This document shows positions 46,391-55,257 of a DNA stretch of 64,000 nucleotides, in pieces; position 1 is the stretch's first letter, and each line of letters opens with the position of its first letter. Source of the DNA: Alphaproteobacteria bacterium (lineage in GTDB: Bacteria; Pseudomonadota; Alphaproteobacteria; Caedimonadales; UBA9215); NCBI GenBank assembly GCA_009993885.1, contig JAACSN010000002.1, positions 1 through 64,000 on the forward strand, given 5' to 3'. Made by a program: the position numbers and the translations under genes. The notes under the pieces were generated by a model. It was not told the DNA's origin. It made no database searches and saw nothing but the letters and a program-made list of their open reading frames with translations.

Positions 46391-46834
46391 TTATTCAGAT
46401 TCAACAGATGTGTCGTCGTTAGATGAATCATCGGCAGATCCATAGGGCTTGTTATGATGAGCGGAATCTCTTCCTGAAACAGTCATAGAAATATCACGAA
46501 TATTGCTATTTCTTGACGATTTCAAAAGAGCAGAAGGCCCGTCTTTATGAGCATCGACACAAACGGACATATAACGAATAACATCGTCGCTCAAATACAT
46601 TTGCCGCTCGACTTCTTTAAGAGCCTCGGAATTTGATGCAATGTTCATCAGGACATAATGCCCTTTGTTATTCTTTTTAATAGGATAAGCAAGAGTACGC
46701 AAACCACAGTATTCTGTTTTTTTAACAGAACCACCGCCATCGCGAATCAGGCCGGAATACTTCTCAGATAAAGCGTCAACTTGGCTTGGCGCCATATCTT
46801 GACGTACAATAAAAATCGTTTCATATAAAGTCAT
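46391..46834 (-). CDS. rpsF: Ribosomal protein bS6
   Basis: 147 aa, ATG after AAAGGAG. M[12 protein letters not shown] at the start and [18 protein letters not shown] in the core are typical. The C-terminal 45 residues are a polar, acidic extension (D-D-S-S-N-D-D-T). First gene of the operon. Its leader has GTTGA-GTTTTA-TCAAC followed by CCG and the ribosome binding site; S6:S18 is known to bind CCG-bearing leaders in other bacteria. Confidence 0.96.
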   Translation of the reverse strand: MTLYETIFIVRQDMAPSQVDALSEKYSGLIRDGGGSVKKTEYCGLRTLAYPIKKNNKGHYVLMNIASNSEALKEVERQMYLSDDVIRYMSVCVDAHKDGPSALLKSSRNSNIRDISMTVSGRDSAHHNKPYGSADDSSNDDTSVESE

Positions 46835-46873
46835 AACGATCTCCTTTCGGTTAGGTTGATAAAACTCAACAAA

Positions 46874-46897
46874 GCCGGCCTTACTAGGAAAACCGGC
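46874..46897 (-). terminator. Possible terminator between the glycosyltransferase gene and rpsF
   Basis: On the minus strand GCCGG, 14 bases with an inner CCT/AGG, CCGGC, then TTTGTT. It lies in the 80-bp gap in front of rpsF. The T-run is imperfect, so termination may be partial. Confidence 0.4.
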
Positions 46898-46914
46898 AAG
46901 GAGTTGGTTTACTT

Positions 46915-47880
46915 TTAACCGGTTTTATACAAAATAGCAAGATCTTTCACACCCTGATAAACATCTTGAACCGTCAGATTTTGCATTAAGAGATTTTCAT
47001 TCCCCGCATCAGCTTGATCAATGAGGTCTTGCGGTAACTCCGGGGTGCGCAAAAAATGTGCTTTTTTGCCCCAAGGGCGGTAAAACAGGTCATAGCTGGG
47101 GCCAAACAATCCAAGGGTAGGCAGGCCGAGGGCTGCCGCCATATGCATCAAACCGGAATCATTTCCAATAAAAAAATTGCACTGCTTCATCAAAACAGCC
47201 ACATCCAAAAGGTGAGAATAGTCTCCAACCTCAACAAGATCTTTTTTTTCGAATCGACTTTTAAATTCCGACAATCGAGCCTGTTCGTTAGGCGCTGCAA
47301 AAAAAGCAAACTTTGCTCCCTGAAAAGGCCCCCCTTGGGAGTAAACGCGTTTGAGAAGCTCAACCATTTGAAGATGCGGCCACTCCTTCCCCGGCCAATT
47401 GGCAAGGGGAGCGACTGCAATCAGGGGCGTATTTTGAGACGAAAGAACAGGGAGGCCTTTTTTTAAACGCTTGTCGGAAAGCCATAAATGCGGTTGCGGG
47501 TTTGGCATTTCATAGCCCCCCTGCTTTAAAAGATCACAAAGTTGTTCAACGCGATGTTTTTCAACTTTTTTCGACCGCCACACAAGACGCTTTGTAGCTA
47601 AGACTAAAAAGGCAAGCGCCGACCCCCGAAGGTCAATCACAAGATCCCATTTTGTCCCGATGCTCTTTGTCCAAACCTCGACCCAATGCTTGCCGTATTT
47701 TTTTGATGTTAGGGAAATCAGTTGATCCGCTTTCTCAAAATCCTCAAAAAGAGGAGCTGATAAAGCGCCGCAAGCAATGGTAAAACGGGCGTCGGGATGT
47801 ACTGTTTCCAAATGCCGTAAAAGACACGTAGATAAAATCGCATCGCCGATCCGAGTCGAGGTAATAAAAAGAATTTTCAT
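46915..47880 (-). CDS. Glycosyltransferase family 9 (heptosyltransferase-like)
   Basis: 321 aa, ATG at 47880. GT9 enzymes add ADP-heptose in LPS inner-core synthesis. I-L-F-I-T-S-T-R-I-G-D-A-I-L-S-T at the start, W-D-L-V-I-D-L-R-G-S, P-L-A-N-W-P-G-K-E-W-P and the donor-binding F-I-G-N-D-S-G-L-M-H-M-A-A-A-L-G-L-P-T-L-G-L-F are all present. The exact acceptor is not visible. It suggests that the organism still makes some LPS core, in keeping with the PagL-like gene nearby. Confidence 0.88.
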   Translation of the reverse strand: MKILFITSTRIGDAILSTCLLRHLETVHPDARFTIACGALSAPLFEDFEKADQLISLTSKKYGKHWVEVWTKSIGTKWDLVIDLRGSALAFLVLATKRLVWRSKKVEKHRVEQLCDLLKQGGYEMPNPQPHLWLSDKRLKKGLPVLSSQNTPLIAVAPLANWPGKEWPHLQMVELLKRVYSQGGPFQGAKFAFFAAPNEQARLSEFKSRFEKKDLVEVGDYSHLLDVAVLMKQCNFFIGNDSGLMHMAAALGLPTLGLFGPSYDLFYRPWGKKAHFLRTPELPQDLIDQADAGNENLLMQNLTVQDVYQGVKDLAILYKTG

Positions 47881-47944
47881 AGGAGAAGCTCTTTTTTGTT
47901 TTTAGGAGTCTAATGCCCGAAAAATGTTTGGACTAAAAGTCTGT

Positions 47945-48685
47945 TTATTCATAATGTACACTGTGGAAATATAATCCGCAACCGGGCGCCGTAGGCCCCC
48001 CTTGGCGACGGTCTCGTTTTTCAAGCGCCGTCTTCACGTCAAGCGGTTGCCATTTCCCCTCACCCACTAACTTAAGTGTCCCCACAAAATTTCTCACTTG
48101 GTGATGCAAGAAAGAAGGGGCTTCAATATCAAAGGTAAAAACGTCTCCCTTTTGTAGAATATCGAGTTTATCAAGGGTTTTTAAAGGAGAGCTCGATTGG
48201 CACGCAGCGGCTCTAAAAGTCGTAAAATCATGACGTCCGATAAGATATTGCGCCCCTTCCCTCATCGCTCTTAGATCCAGAGGGCGATGCACATACCAAG
48301 CCAAATGACGACGAAGAGCCAAGGGCCCCGAGCGGGAAACTAATTTATAAATATATCGGCGTTTTTTCGCTGAAAAACGCGCATGAAAATCCTGTGAAAC
48401 TTCTTCAACAGCCAGCACAACAACAGTCTCTTGAGCCAGATAATGATTTAAAGCCCGTTGAATCTTAAAGGGCTCTTGAGGTTTTTCAAGATCCATATGA
48501 GCCACCTGACCCAATGCATGAACGCCCGCATCCGTTCGACCGGAGCCGTACACCTCCGTACGTTCCTGACAAAATTTAAAAACAGCTTCCTCAAGGGTTC
48601 GTTGAATCGAGCGGAGAGCCGGTTGATGTTGCCACCCCACATAGCCCGTTCCGTCATATTCTAAGGTGAGTTTATAACGAGGCAT
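47945..48685 (-). CDS. truA: tRNA pseudouridine synthase A
   Basis: 246 aa. Makes pseudouridine 38-40 in tRNA. Y-D-G-T-G-Y-V-G-W-Q at the start, the catalytic aspartate in G-S-G-R-T-D-A-G-V-H-A, and F-L-H-H-Q-V-R-N-F-V-G-T-L near the end. Its ATG overlaps the end region of fmt with one base between (TAAGATG). Part of the def-fmt-truA unit. Confidence 0.96.
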   Translation of the reverse strand: MPRYKLTLEYDGTGYVGWQHQPALRSIQRTLEEAVFKFCQERTEVYGSGRTDAGVHALGQVAHMDLEKPQEPFKIQRALNHYLAQETVVVLAVEEVSQDFHARFSAKKRRYIYKLVSRSGPLALRRHLAWYVHRPLDLRAMREGAQYLIGRHDFTTFRAAACQSSSPLKTLDKLDILQKGDVFTFDIEAPSFLHHQVRNFVGTLKLVGEGKWQPLDVKTALEKRDRRQGGPTAPGCGLYFHSVHYE

Positions 48686-48686
48686 C

Positions 48687-49631
48687 TTAAACTTTTACCT
48701 TGATAACATCACCGTCTTGAGGGGCATACCCGTTCAAAAAAGCAGTTATCTCCATAGGCTTCTTCCCTTGGAGTTGCACACAATCCAAGACAAGAGTCCC
48801 GTCTTTGCATGCAATAGAAAAGTCACTTTTGGTCACGTGTAAAGTCCCTGCTTTGATCCCCGCCCCCCCCTCAATAACATGAGCTTTTAGAACCTTAACC
48901 ACCTTATTTTGCCACTTGAAAAAAGATCCCGGCCAAGGTGTAAAAGCACGCACTTGTCGCTCAAGAACTTGGGCTGATTTGTTAAAATCCAGCTCGGCTT
49001 CTGCTTTTGTTAGCTTAACAGCGTAAGTTGCTTCTGTCTCATTTTGAGTTTCAGGGGACACATGATCAACGGACTCTAAAAGAGGTAAAAGCATTTTAGC
49101 GCCAAGAAGAGAAAGGGCATCATGCAAACTTTCTCCCGTTGTTTGATCCGTAATCGCCACACTTTCTTTTGCGAGCATATCCCCCGTATCAAGACCGATA
49201 CCCATCTGCATCAAGGTAATGCCTGTCCGAGAATCTCCTGCTAGAATCGCCCGTTGGATGGGCGCAGCGCCCCGCCATCTGGGCAACAATGAAGCATGAA
49301 TATTGAAACAACCGTAACGAGGCGCCTCAAGGATTTCCTTGGGCAACATCAAACCGTAAGCCGCCACAACAGCCAGATCAAGTTTAAGACTCGAAAAGTG
49401 TTGTTGCTCTTCGGCTAAACGCAGGGATTTAGGTGTAAAAACGGGAATATCATTTGCTTCCGCTAAAAGCTGAACGGGAGACTTGGTCACCTTATGACCT
49501 CGACCGCTAGGGCGGGGCGGTTGAGAATAAACAGCGACCACTTCATGGGGAGATTCTATCAAGGCCTGCAGAATAGGCACGGAAAAATCAGGCGTCCCCA
49601 TAAAGGCAATGCGCAAAGGCTTTTTCAACAT
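48687..49631 (-). CDS. fmt: Methionyl-tRNA formyltransferase
   Basis: 314 aa from ATG 49631; the frame extends upstream, but the family starts at L-R-I-A-F-M-G-T-P-D-F-S-V-P. Adds formyl to initiator Met-tRNA. The catalytic motif H-A-S-L-L-P-R-W-R-G-A-A-P-I and the D-T-G-D-M-L region are intact, with the C-terminal tRNA-binding domain. It lies between def, which removes the formyl group, and truA. Confidence 0.96.
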   Translation of the reverse strand: MLKKPLRIAFMGTPDFSVPILQALIESPHEVVAVYSQPPRPSGRGHKVTKSPVQLLAEANDIPVFTPKSLRLAEEQQHFSSLKLDLAVVAAYGLMLPKEILEAPRYGCFNIHASLLPRWRGAAPIQRAILAGDSRTGITLMQMGIGLDTGDMLAKESVAITDQTTGESLHDALSLLGAKMLLPLLESVDHVSPETQNETEATYAVKLTKAEAELDFNKSAQVLERQVRAFTPWPGSFFKWQNKVVKVLKAHVIEGGAGIKAGTLHVTKSDFSIACKDGTLVLDCVQLQGKKPMEITAFLNGYAPQDGDVIKVKV

Positions 49632-49665
49632 AAGGAGCTCTCCATAAACGTCTCTGCAAAAAAGC

Positions 49666-50232
49666 TTAGGCGTTGCGTTGTTCTTTCTCGTACCGAGCAA
49701 TAACCTTCATAGCTCTTTGAATAATGAGTTTACGCCTTACGGCCGATAAATGATCCGTAAAAAGAATACCGTTTAAATGATCGATTTCATGTTGAATGCA
49801 AAAGGCAAGCAAACCGTCTGCCTCAAGGGTTTGAGAGTCATTATTTTCATCAAGATAAAGTATTTTGACAGAGTGTGCACGGGAGACTTCTGCATATTGA
49901 TCAGGCACGGACAGACAACCGTCCGTGAGGGTTTGCATCTCGGAGGATTTTTCGATGATCTCAGGATTAGCCAGACGGTAAACGGTACCGTGATGATGAC
50001 CGCAACACCCTCCGTCATGGTCATGATTATGATTATCATCTTCTATATTCATCACAATGAGGCGTTTATCAATACCGACTTGGGTCGCCGCAAGGCCGAC
50101 ACCGTCCTCAACGTTCATGGTCACAATCATACGTTCAAAAATTGTGCGAATCTCGTCGTTAACCTCTGCAATAGGAGCAGCTTTCTGACGCAATTTAGGG
50201 TTCGGAACAGTTAAAACAGTATAAGGTTTCAT
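49666..50232 (-). CDS. def: Peptide deformylase with His/Cys-rich insertion
   Basis: 188 aa from ATG 50232; nine in-frame codons upstream lack a site. Removes N-terminal formyl groups. Motif 1 is G-V-G-L-A-A-T-Q-V-G, motif 2 D-G-C-L-S-V-P (usually E-G-C-L-S), motif 3 Q-H-E-I-D-H-L with the metal ligands and catalytic Glu, so the enzyme should work. Residues 65-82 are an unusual insert, D-D-N-H-N-H-D-H-D-G-G-C-C-G-H-H-H-G, between two strands of the fold. It could bind metal. The gene lies upstream of fmt. Confidence 0.94.
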   Translation of the reverse strand: MKPYTVLTVPNPKLRQKAAPIAEVNDEIRTIFERMIVTMNVEDGVGLAATQVGIDKRLIVMNIEDDNHNHDHDGGCCGHHHGTVYRLANPEIIEKSSEMQTLTDGCLSVPDQYAEVSRAHSVKILYLDENNDSQTLEADGLLAFCIQHEIDHLNGILFTDHLSAVRRKLIIQRAMKVIARYEKEQRNA

Positions 50233-50284
50233 ATTAATATCTTTACTCACATTAAACAATCAAAGGACTTTAGCACAAACAAAA

Positions 50285-50473
50285 CTATTTTTCCAGTTTT
50301 CGGGCGTCATCTACTAACATAATAGGAATACCGTTTTGAATAGGAAAAGCAAGATGAGCCGCTTTACTAATAAGCTCTCCCCTCTCACGATCATATGATA
50401 AGGTGGTCTTTGTCACGGGACATACAATAAATTCAAGCAATTTTTCATCAATCTCAAGAGGTTTCCGGGCCAT
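50285..50473 (-). CDS. Trm112-like (UPF0434) small zinc-ribbon-type protein
   Basis: 62 aa from ATG 50473; an upstream in-frame start at 50503 would overlap the preceding gene. [14 protein letters not shown] and [17 protein letters not shown] are the YcaR/Trm112 pattern. Only one Cys remains of the metal-binding set, as in many bacterial members. It follows the LON-domain gene by 14 bp, an alphaproteobacterial pairing. Trm112 proteins activate methyltransferases; the bacterial role is unclear. Confidence 0.85.
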   Translation of the reverse strand: MARKPLEIDEKLLEFIVCPVTKTTLSYDRERGELISKAAHLAFPIQNGIPIMLVDDARKLEK

Positions 50474-50487
50474 GGTTCTTCTTTGTC

Positions 50488-51180
50488 CTAATGGGGCATC
50501 CAATCAAGGGGAGACTTTTTTATAGTGCTCATTTCAATAAAAGCCGTGATCATCTCGATGCGTTCGTTAATGGTGCTGCTTTCCAGTATAGCCTGTTTTT
50601 CATTAGCATCAAAGGGGCACATCATCGCAAGGGAGGTTGCAAGAGATTCATCACTGGCCGCCGTAATATCGTTCCAATTAATTTCCATGTTAACGCTATT
50701 GAGGTAGCCCTTTAGAAGTTCCATCAAACGGCCTCTCTCGCTCGGCTTATCTCCGTCAAAAGCAACGCGATCATCATCATAAGGACTGTAATCCACATGA
50801 AGCAACCCGTCTTTTGAAGACTTGGCCAAAAAACGACGAATCCCCTTCAAAATCAAATAAAGACTTCCGTCCTCATTTTCTGAAAAAGTTGTAATACGCC
50901 CGACACACCCGACTTGATACAGGCATTTTTTATCTTTAAATTCTTTTAGCGGCTGAATAATACCAAGGTAACGCCCTTGCATCAGTGCTTTTTCTACCGC
51001 CTTAATATCCTTAGGTGCTTTCACCAAAATCGGCAGTAATCCCTTTGGCAGTAGAAGCTGCCCGCTCTTTGAAAGATAAGGAATAACTGCGGGAATAATC
51101 ACTTTCTCCGCGTCTATTTTTGTAACTTTTCCAAGGATTGGAAAATTGAGTTTAGGGGAGAGTTTTTTTTGCAATGTCAT
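50488..51180 (-). CDS. LON substrate-binding domain protein
   Basis: 230 aa from ATG 51180 after GAGGAAAA; the longer frame to 51222 is less likely. It contains only the LON N-terminal domain: L-P-I-L-V-K-A/E-like segments, [21 protein letters not shown] and [10 protein letters not shown]. There is no AAA+ or protease domain. Stand-alone LON-domain proteins are common in alphaproteobacteria next to Trm112-like genes. Role unknown, perhaps substrate selection. Confidence 0.88.
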   Translation of the reverse strand: MTLQKKLSPKLNFPILGKVTKIDAEKVIIPAVIPYLSKSGQLLLPKGLLPILVKAPKDIKAVEKALMQGRYLGIIQPLKEFKDKKCLYQVGCVGRITTFSENEDGSLYLILKGIRRFLAKSSKDGLLHVDYSPYDDDRVAFDGDKPSERGRLMELLKGYLNSVNMEINWNDITAASDESLATSLAMMCPFDANEKQAILESSTINERIEMITAFIEMSTIKKSPLDWMPH

Positions 51181-51336
51181 ACGCTTTTCCTCGCTTCTCT
51201 TTGTATATAAGAACGAGATCACAAAAGTGCAAGGGGATAATTTTCTTTTTCTCGGAAAGCCTCTCTATCAAGATAAGGAGGGGTGAGAGGCATCAAAAAG
51301 CTCGGAACTCGGATTTCTTTTGACATCGGTATGACT

Positions 51337-51822
51337 TTAAAGAGTTTTAAACGGCTGCACTTCTTGAACAATGCGCCACGTATGGGGAGGATTTTTGCAA
51401 CTTTCCCCATGAGCCTTATAAGAACGGTCGCCATACCCCTTCGTCTTAAGCGTCATTTCTTGGATGAATTTTCGACAAATTAACGTTCCTTTTTGTGTCG
51501 GTGGAAACACTTCAAAATAACCGGAATATTCTTTATTATCCCCCACAATCCATGTAGAGGCATCACTTCTATTACCATGCTCCAAAAGCGCATAAAGGGC
51601 TTGTGCCGGTGTTAACTTCACATTGGAGGGCAAGAGAGCGCCAAGAGCACTGCCTTCATAGGAACGCAGGAGGATTTTCGTTGGAAAGGCATCATCTTCC
51701 GGTTCTCGACAAGGATTCGGTTGATCTTTTGTGCAAGGACAAATAGGATCAAAGGCGCAGCCTGTTAAGACGCTAAGCAAACTTAAGCTCAATATAAAAC
51801 GTGCCTTGAAAAAACGTGCCAT
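51337..51822 (-). CDS. Outer-membrane lipoprotein candidate (17-kDa surface-antigen-like C-terminus)
   Basis: 161 aa from ATG 51822. A lipoprotein signal (L-S-L-S-L-L-S-V-L-T-G-C) gives a lipidated cysteine followed by more cysteines (C-P-C-T-K-D-Q-P-N-P-C). The C-terminal half has a G-Y-F-E-V-F-P strand, C-R-K-F and C-K-N-P-P-H-T-W-R, the arrangement of the short beta domain in Rickettsia 17-kDa-type surface antigens. Aspartate after Cys+1 is absent, so transport to the outer membrane is likely. Divergent from the CDF transporter gene. Confidence 0.7.
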   Translation of the reverse strand: MARFFKARFILSLSLLSVLTGCAFDPICPCTKDQPNPCREPEDDAFPTKILLRSYEGSALGALLPSNVKLTPAQALYALLEHGNRSDASTWIVGDNKEYSGYFEVFPPTQKGTLICRKFIQEMTLKTKGYGDRSYKAHGESCKNPPHTWRIVQEVQPFKTL

Positions 51823-51946
51823 GTGGTAATCCCTGTTCAATGTGGTATGGTACCCTAATGCTTACTTTAAAAAATAAGCTTATAGAAGCCCCGTATAAAA
51901 GCTTCTATATTAAGTTTGCCTGATAATAAGAGATTTTCCTAGACCC

Positions 51947-52858
51947 ATGGTAACAAAAACCGACCCCCAATCCGTAAAGCTTTTAAAAGCCGTAACCTAT
52001 GCCTCCGTTGGTGTTGCCATTTTCTTGCTGGTCATTAAATGTGTTGCATGGATTATGACGGACTCTGTTAGTATTCAAGCCTCGCTTGTAGACTCTTTGG
52101 TGGATACGCTCGCCTCTCTTGTAAACTTCTTTGCCATTCGCCATGCCCTCGTTCCCGCCGATAAGGAACATCGTTTCGGCCATGGAAAAATCGAAGCCAT
52201 TGCAGCCCAAGCACAATCTCTTTTCATTGCGGGGACGGCTCTTTGGCTGGGCTTTGAAGCCCTTCACCGTTTTGCACACCCCGAACCCGTCCAAGAAACC
52301 CCTCTCGGTCTTTCCATTATTACCGTGACAATTGTCATCACCTTGGCCCTGGTTGCCTTTCAGAAATATGTCATTGCTCGAACCAACTCAACAGTCATTA
52401 AAGCCGATCACCTGCATTTTAAAGGTGACCTCTTTTTAAACCTCTCTGTTATTGCCTCTTTGCTCCTTTCCTCACAAGTAGGCTGGCTTTTCATAGATCC
52501 TTTGTGCGGTCTTTTAATCGGAGGCTATATCATGTACACCTCTTGGAAAATTGCAAAAGAAGCTTTTCACATCCTGATCGATCGCGAACTTCCTGACGAA
52601 GAGCGTAAAAAAATCCAAGACATTGTTATGGCTCATACAAATGTTCTTGGATTTCATGGCCTTAAAACACGCACCTCGGGTCCCAGTCGTTTTATACAGC
52701 TGCACCTCGAAATGGACGGCAACATGTCTCTTTTAAAAGCCCATACCATAGCCCATGAGGTAAGTCACAGTCTTGAAACAGCCTTTCCCCAAACAGAAGT
52801 TATCATCCACCAAGACCCGTGGGATGACAGTTATGAAGACGGCCTCCTAAAACAATAG
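51947..52858 (+). CDS. Cation diffusion facilitator (FieF type)
   Basis: 303 aa. Exports divalent metal ions in exchange for protons. Six membrane helices; the metal site is seen in S-L-V-D-S-L-V-D (TM2) and H-F-K-G-D-L-F-L-N (TM5, His and Asp). H-R-F-G-H-G-K-I-E-A-I-A is the conserved TM2-TM3 segment, and the cytoplasmic C-terminal domain contains Q-L-H-L-E-M-D-G-N. DD-HD type tetrahedral ligands suggest zinc, iron or cadmium. Confidence 0.92.
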   Translation: MVTKTDPQSVKLLKAVTYASVGVAIFLLVIKCVAWIMTDSVSIQASLVDSLVDTLASLVNFFAIRHALVPADKEHRFGHGKIEAIAAQAQSLFIAGTALWLGFEALHRFAHPEPVQETPLGLSIITVTIVITLALVAFQKYVIARTNSTVIKADHLHFKGDLFLNLSVIASLLLSSQVGWLFIDPLCGLLIGGYIMYTSWKIAKEAFHILIDRELPDEERKKIQDIVMAHTNVLGFHGLKTRTSGPSRFIQLHLEMDGNMSLLKAHTIAHEVSHSLETAFPQTEVIIHQDPWDDSYEDGLLKQ

Positions 52859-53045
52859 GCTAAAAACTGTTTTCGTCAAAAAAAGATCTCACAGGCTCCA
52901 TACTTTTTAAACACCACCGCCATTTCCTGTCCTAAACTTCCATGAAGCGTACTTTTTGCAATACCATATTGCAAGAGTACCACTTCTAAATTTGACAAAT
53001 TGTCATTATATATTGCATAACAAGCAACATAAAAAGGCAATTACC

Positions 53046-53924
53046 ATGAAATATTTACTAACAACTATTCTATGCTTTTCTTACTCTCTTTCCCATGGAT
53101 CAGAGATAAAATTTGAAGGGCATCTCGAAGACTCATTTGAAATGATAGAAAGCTCTTCTCTTGATCAGCTCTTTCCTACAAAATTTACGGAAAAACAAAT
53201 TTCAAGCTTTAAGCTCAACGGTTATATAATAGAAAATACAGAGAGATTCTCTGTTGATGATAAATTTACAGAAACTTTGCCCTATAATTTTCAGTTCCTA
53301 ACAGGAACAAACAACAAATTTGCAAGCAATGTTTCCTTTACACATGACTATACTGTTAGGGAAAATAAAATCTATGGCCTCTATCAATTTAATAGCCCTT
53401 ATTCCGTAAGCTATAATATGACATTTAGCGTTCAATTAGAGAGCGACAGGGTTCATAATCTTTTGGATTCTGTTCTTAGAGAGGATGATTTCATTGACGG
53501 GGAAGGCTCAAAACTTTTTAAAGATACCTCCTTTATCATGATAAAAAATATGGATCGTGAGTTTGTTCAAGAAACAGGCATGCCTGTACGTTTAAACGGT
53601 AATATGCAAACGTGGCTTCTTATAATGGCGCAACTTAACGGCGAAGATATTAAATCTTTAAACGAAGAAAAACGTCGAAGCCGTGGTGAAGTCCTCTTTT
53701 TCAGCTACTTGGAAAAACATAACCTAAAGCTTTCCAAAGACGGTATTTTAACCACAAAAGAATATGTGGAAATGAACGATACACTACGGTCTCATATTAT
53801 GGCTCATTTTAATCTTACTTTGAACGATATCCCTGATTTCAGAAAGACAGATGTTATGGCTCTTAGAGATGGAAAATATTTTATTATAAACGGTGCTGAA
53901 GAAGCGACTCTTTTGAAACTCTAG
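53046..53924 (+). CDS. Exported hypothetical protein, 292 aa
   Basis: ATG at 53046 after AAAAGGC; upstream in-frame codons (from 52956) give no signal and no site. Signal peptide M-K-Y-L-L-T-T-I-L-C-F-S-Y-S-L-S-H-G. The mature protein has an aromatic, strand-rich middle (Y-N-F-Q-F-L-T-G-T, Y-S-V-S-Y-N-M-T-F) and a C-terminus with many charged helices. No family recognised. A terminator follows. Confidence 0.65.
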   Translation: MKYLLTTILCFSYSLSHGSEIKFEGHLEDSFEMIESSSLDQLFPTKFTEKQISSFKLNGYIIENTERFSVDDKFTETLPYNFQFLTGTNNKFASNVSFTHDYTVRENKIYGLYQFNSPYSVSYNMTFSVQLESDRVHNLLDSVLREDDFIDGEGSKLFKDTSFIMIKNMDREFVQETGMPVRLNGNMQTWLLIMAQLNGEDIKSLNEEKRRSRGEVLFFSYLEKHNLKLSKDGILTTKEYVEMNDTLRSHIMAHFNLTLNDIPDFRKTDVMALRDGKYFIINGAEEATLLKL

Positions 53925-53954
53925 TTATCTTCAAACAGCCTTTCAACTTAATAA

Positions 53955-53987
53955 AAATCCCCAAAACCTAAAATATTGGGGATTTAT
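53955..53987 (+). terminator. Rho-independent terminator
   Basis: AAATCCCCAA, 11-base loop, TTGGGGATTT, an exact 10-bp stem. The T-run is short. Its symmetry allows use from either strand. Confidence 0.65.
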
Positions 53988-54050
53988 CAAGAAAAGTCTA
54001 CTTTGCAATGCTGCTTAAGAAGGCTTTTAGCTTTTCTAAAAAAATGAGCC

Positions 54051-54605
54051 TTAAAAACGATAGCCGTACCGAAGGCCTAAATCCGTAAAACCGGGATTCG
54101 GTTTAGCAAAGCCGCCGTTAGAGATATGATTCAGCAAAACGGAAATTGTATGCCTTTCAAAGACGATATAACCAAGAGAAAGACCCGTGTGAAAAAGCGC
54201 CCGCGCACCATAATCTTTTTTCTTTTTTGTTTCTTTTCCAACGTTTCCGTTATGGATTGCTCCCCCTAATCTTAGCTCTGCAAACCAAACCTCTTGAAAA
54301 GGCAGAACCCATGTCAAACCGGCATAAGCCATACTTGTGCCCGAACCGCTGTTTAAAGAAAGGCCCACATGGGGATGAGGGGCAAAAATGAATTGAAAAA
54401 AATCGTTTTTTGGGGAGGCAAAAATATATTCCCCGTTAAGGGTCATGCCGTTCTCATGACTTTTTGTGCCGTTACCGTTTAAATCATGAGCTTGAACCCC
54501 AAAGCGTATTTCTCCGAAATGATCGCCGGCTTGCAAAAAGCTTGTCGCAAAAAAAGAGCTTAGTATAACCGAGAAAAGGAAAAAGGCTTTTATTTTTTGA
54601 GGCAT
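54051..54605 (-). CDS. PagL-like lipid A 3-O-deacylase (acyloxyacyl hydrolase family)
   Basis: 184 aa with signal peptide ending S-F-L-Q-A. An outer-membrane beta-barrel that removes an acyl chain from lipid A. The pattern of alternating strands ends in L-L-N-H-I-S-N-G-G-F-A-K-P-N-P-G and a final G-L-R-Y-G-Y-R-F with C-terminal Phe, typical of outer-membrane barrels. His160 and Ser162 correspond to the catalytic His and Ser of PagL. The position of the third residue (Glu in the Pseudomonas enzyme) appears to be Thr174 or Asp175. Family call good, activity uncertain. Confidence 0.75.
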   Translation of the reverse strand: MPQKIKAFFLFSVILSSFFATSFLQAGDHFGEIRFGVQAHDLNGNGTKSHENGMTLNGEYIFASPKNDFFQFIFAPHPHVGLSLNSGSGTSMAYAGLTWVLPFQEVWFAELRLGGAIHNGNVGKETKKKKDYGARALFHTGLSLGYIVFERHTISVLLNHISNGGFAKPNPGFTDLGLRYGYRF

Positions 54606-54672
54606 TATCCTATGAATCTATCTTATAATTAATAGCCGTAGGATAGCGACCTTAAGAGGTTTTGCCAAGGTC

Positions 54673-55161
54673 TTAAGACTTTTTATCTCCTAACAAATAT
54701 AAAATTGTTCCCGTTAGAAAAAGAGCCGCAAAAGTATCGGTTTCCTTTCTATGTGCCTGTAAAGCCGACAGGACAATTGAGCGAAGATAAGAATCCTGCA
54801 AAAGATCCGCCTCATACATTTCACCGGAAAGTAACCTATTAAGCTTTAATTCATGGAAATAAAATGAATTATAACAAGCAATATAACGAAGAGCATAACT
54901 TTCTTTTAATTTCTCTTTTAAAATAAATCCTCTTTGAGATTGGGTTTTAGGAATAAAAAATTGACAATCCAAAACCATCATCAGTGAGTTCCTCCTAGAA
55001 CCGTCATCGGTTCTACATTTCTCTTGAACAGAAATATAACATTTTTTATTAAGAAAAAAGGCTCCTGACAACTTCCAAGATTCTTCGTCTATGTCGGATG
55101 CTTTCAAAGTAAAAAAGAAAAAAGAACATAAAAAAAATAAAGATATTTTAATAAACAGCAT
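54673..55161 (-). CDS. Exported hypothetical protein, 162 aa
   Basis: Start at 55161 with a signal peptide rich in Phe (I-S-L-F-F-L-C-S-F-F-F-F-T-L-K-A). The mature part has several cysteines (K-K-C-Y-I-S, E-K-C-R-T, L-D-C-Q, I-A-C-Y) and helices, with a hydrophobic C-terminal segment F-A-A-L-F-L-T-G-T-I-L-Y-L-L, perhaps a membrane anchor. Not recognised. AT-rich. It lies 68 bp upstream of the PagL-like gene on the same strand. Confidence 0.55.
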   Translation of the reverse strand: MLFIKISLFFLCSFFFFTLKASDIDEESWKLSGAFFLNKKCYISVQEKCRTDDGSRRNSLMMVLDCQFFIPKTQSQRGFILKEKLKESYALRYIACYNSFYFHELKLNRLLSGEMYEADLLQDSYLRSIVLSALQAHRKETDTFAALFLTGTILYLLGDKKS

Positions 55162-55257
55162 ACTCTTATATTTACTACATTTTCAAAGACGGGTAAACTT
55201 TCTCAAGAACAGAAAAAATAAACCTTTAAAAAAGTTTCATAAAAAACAGGTTCCGTC

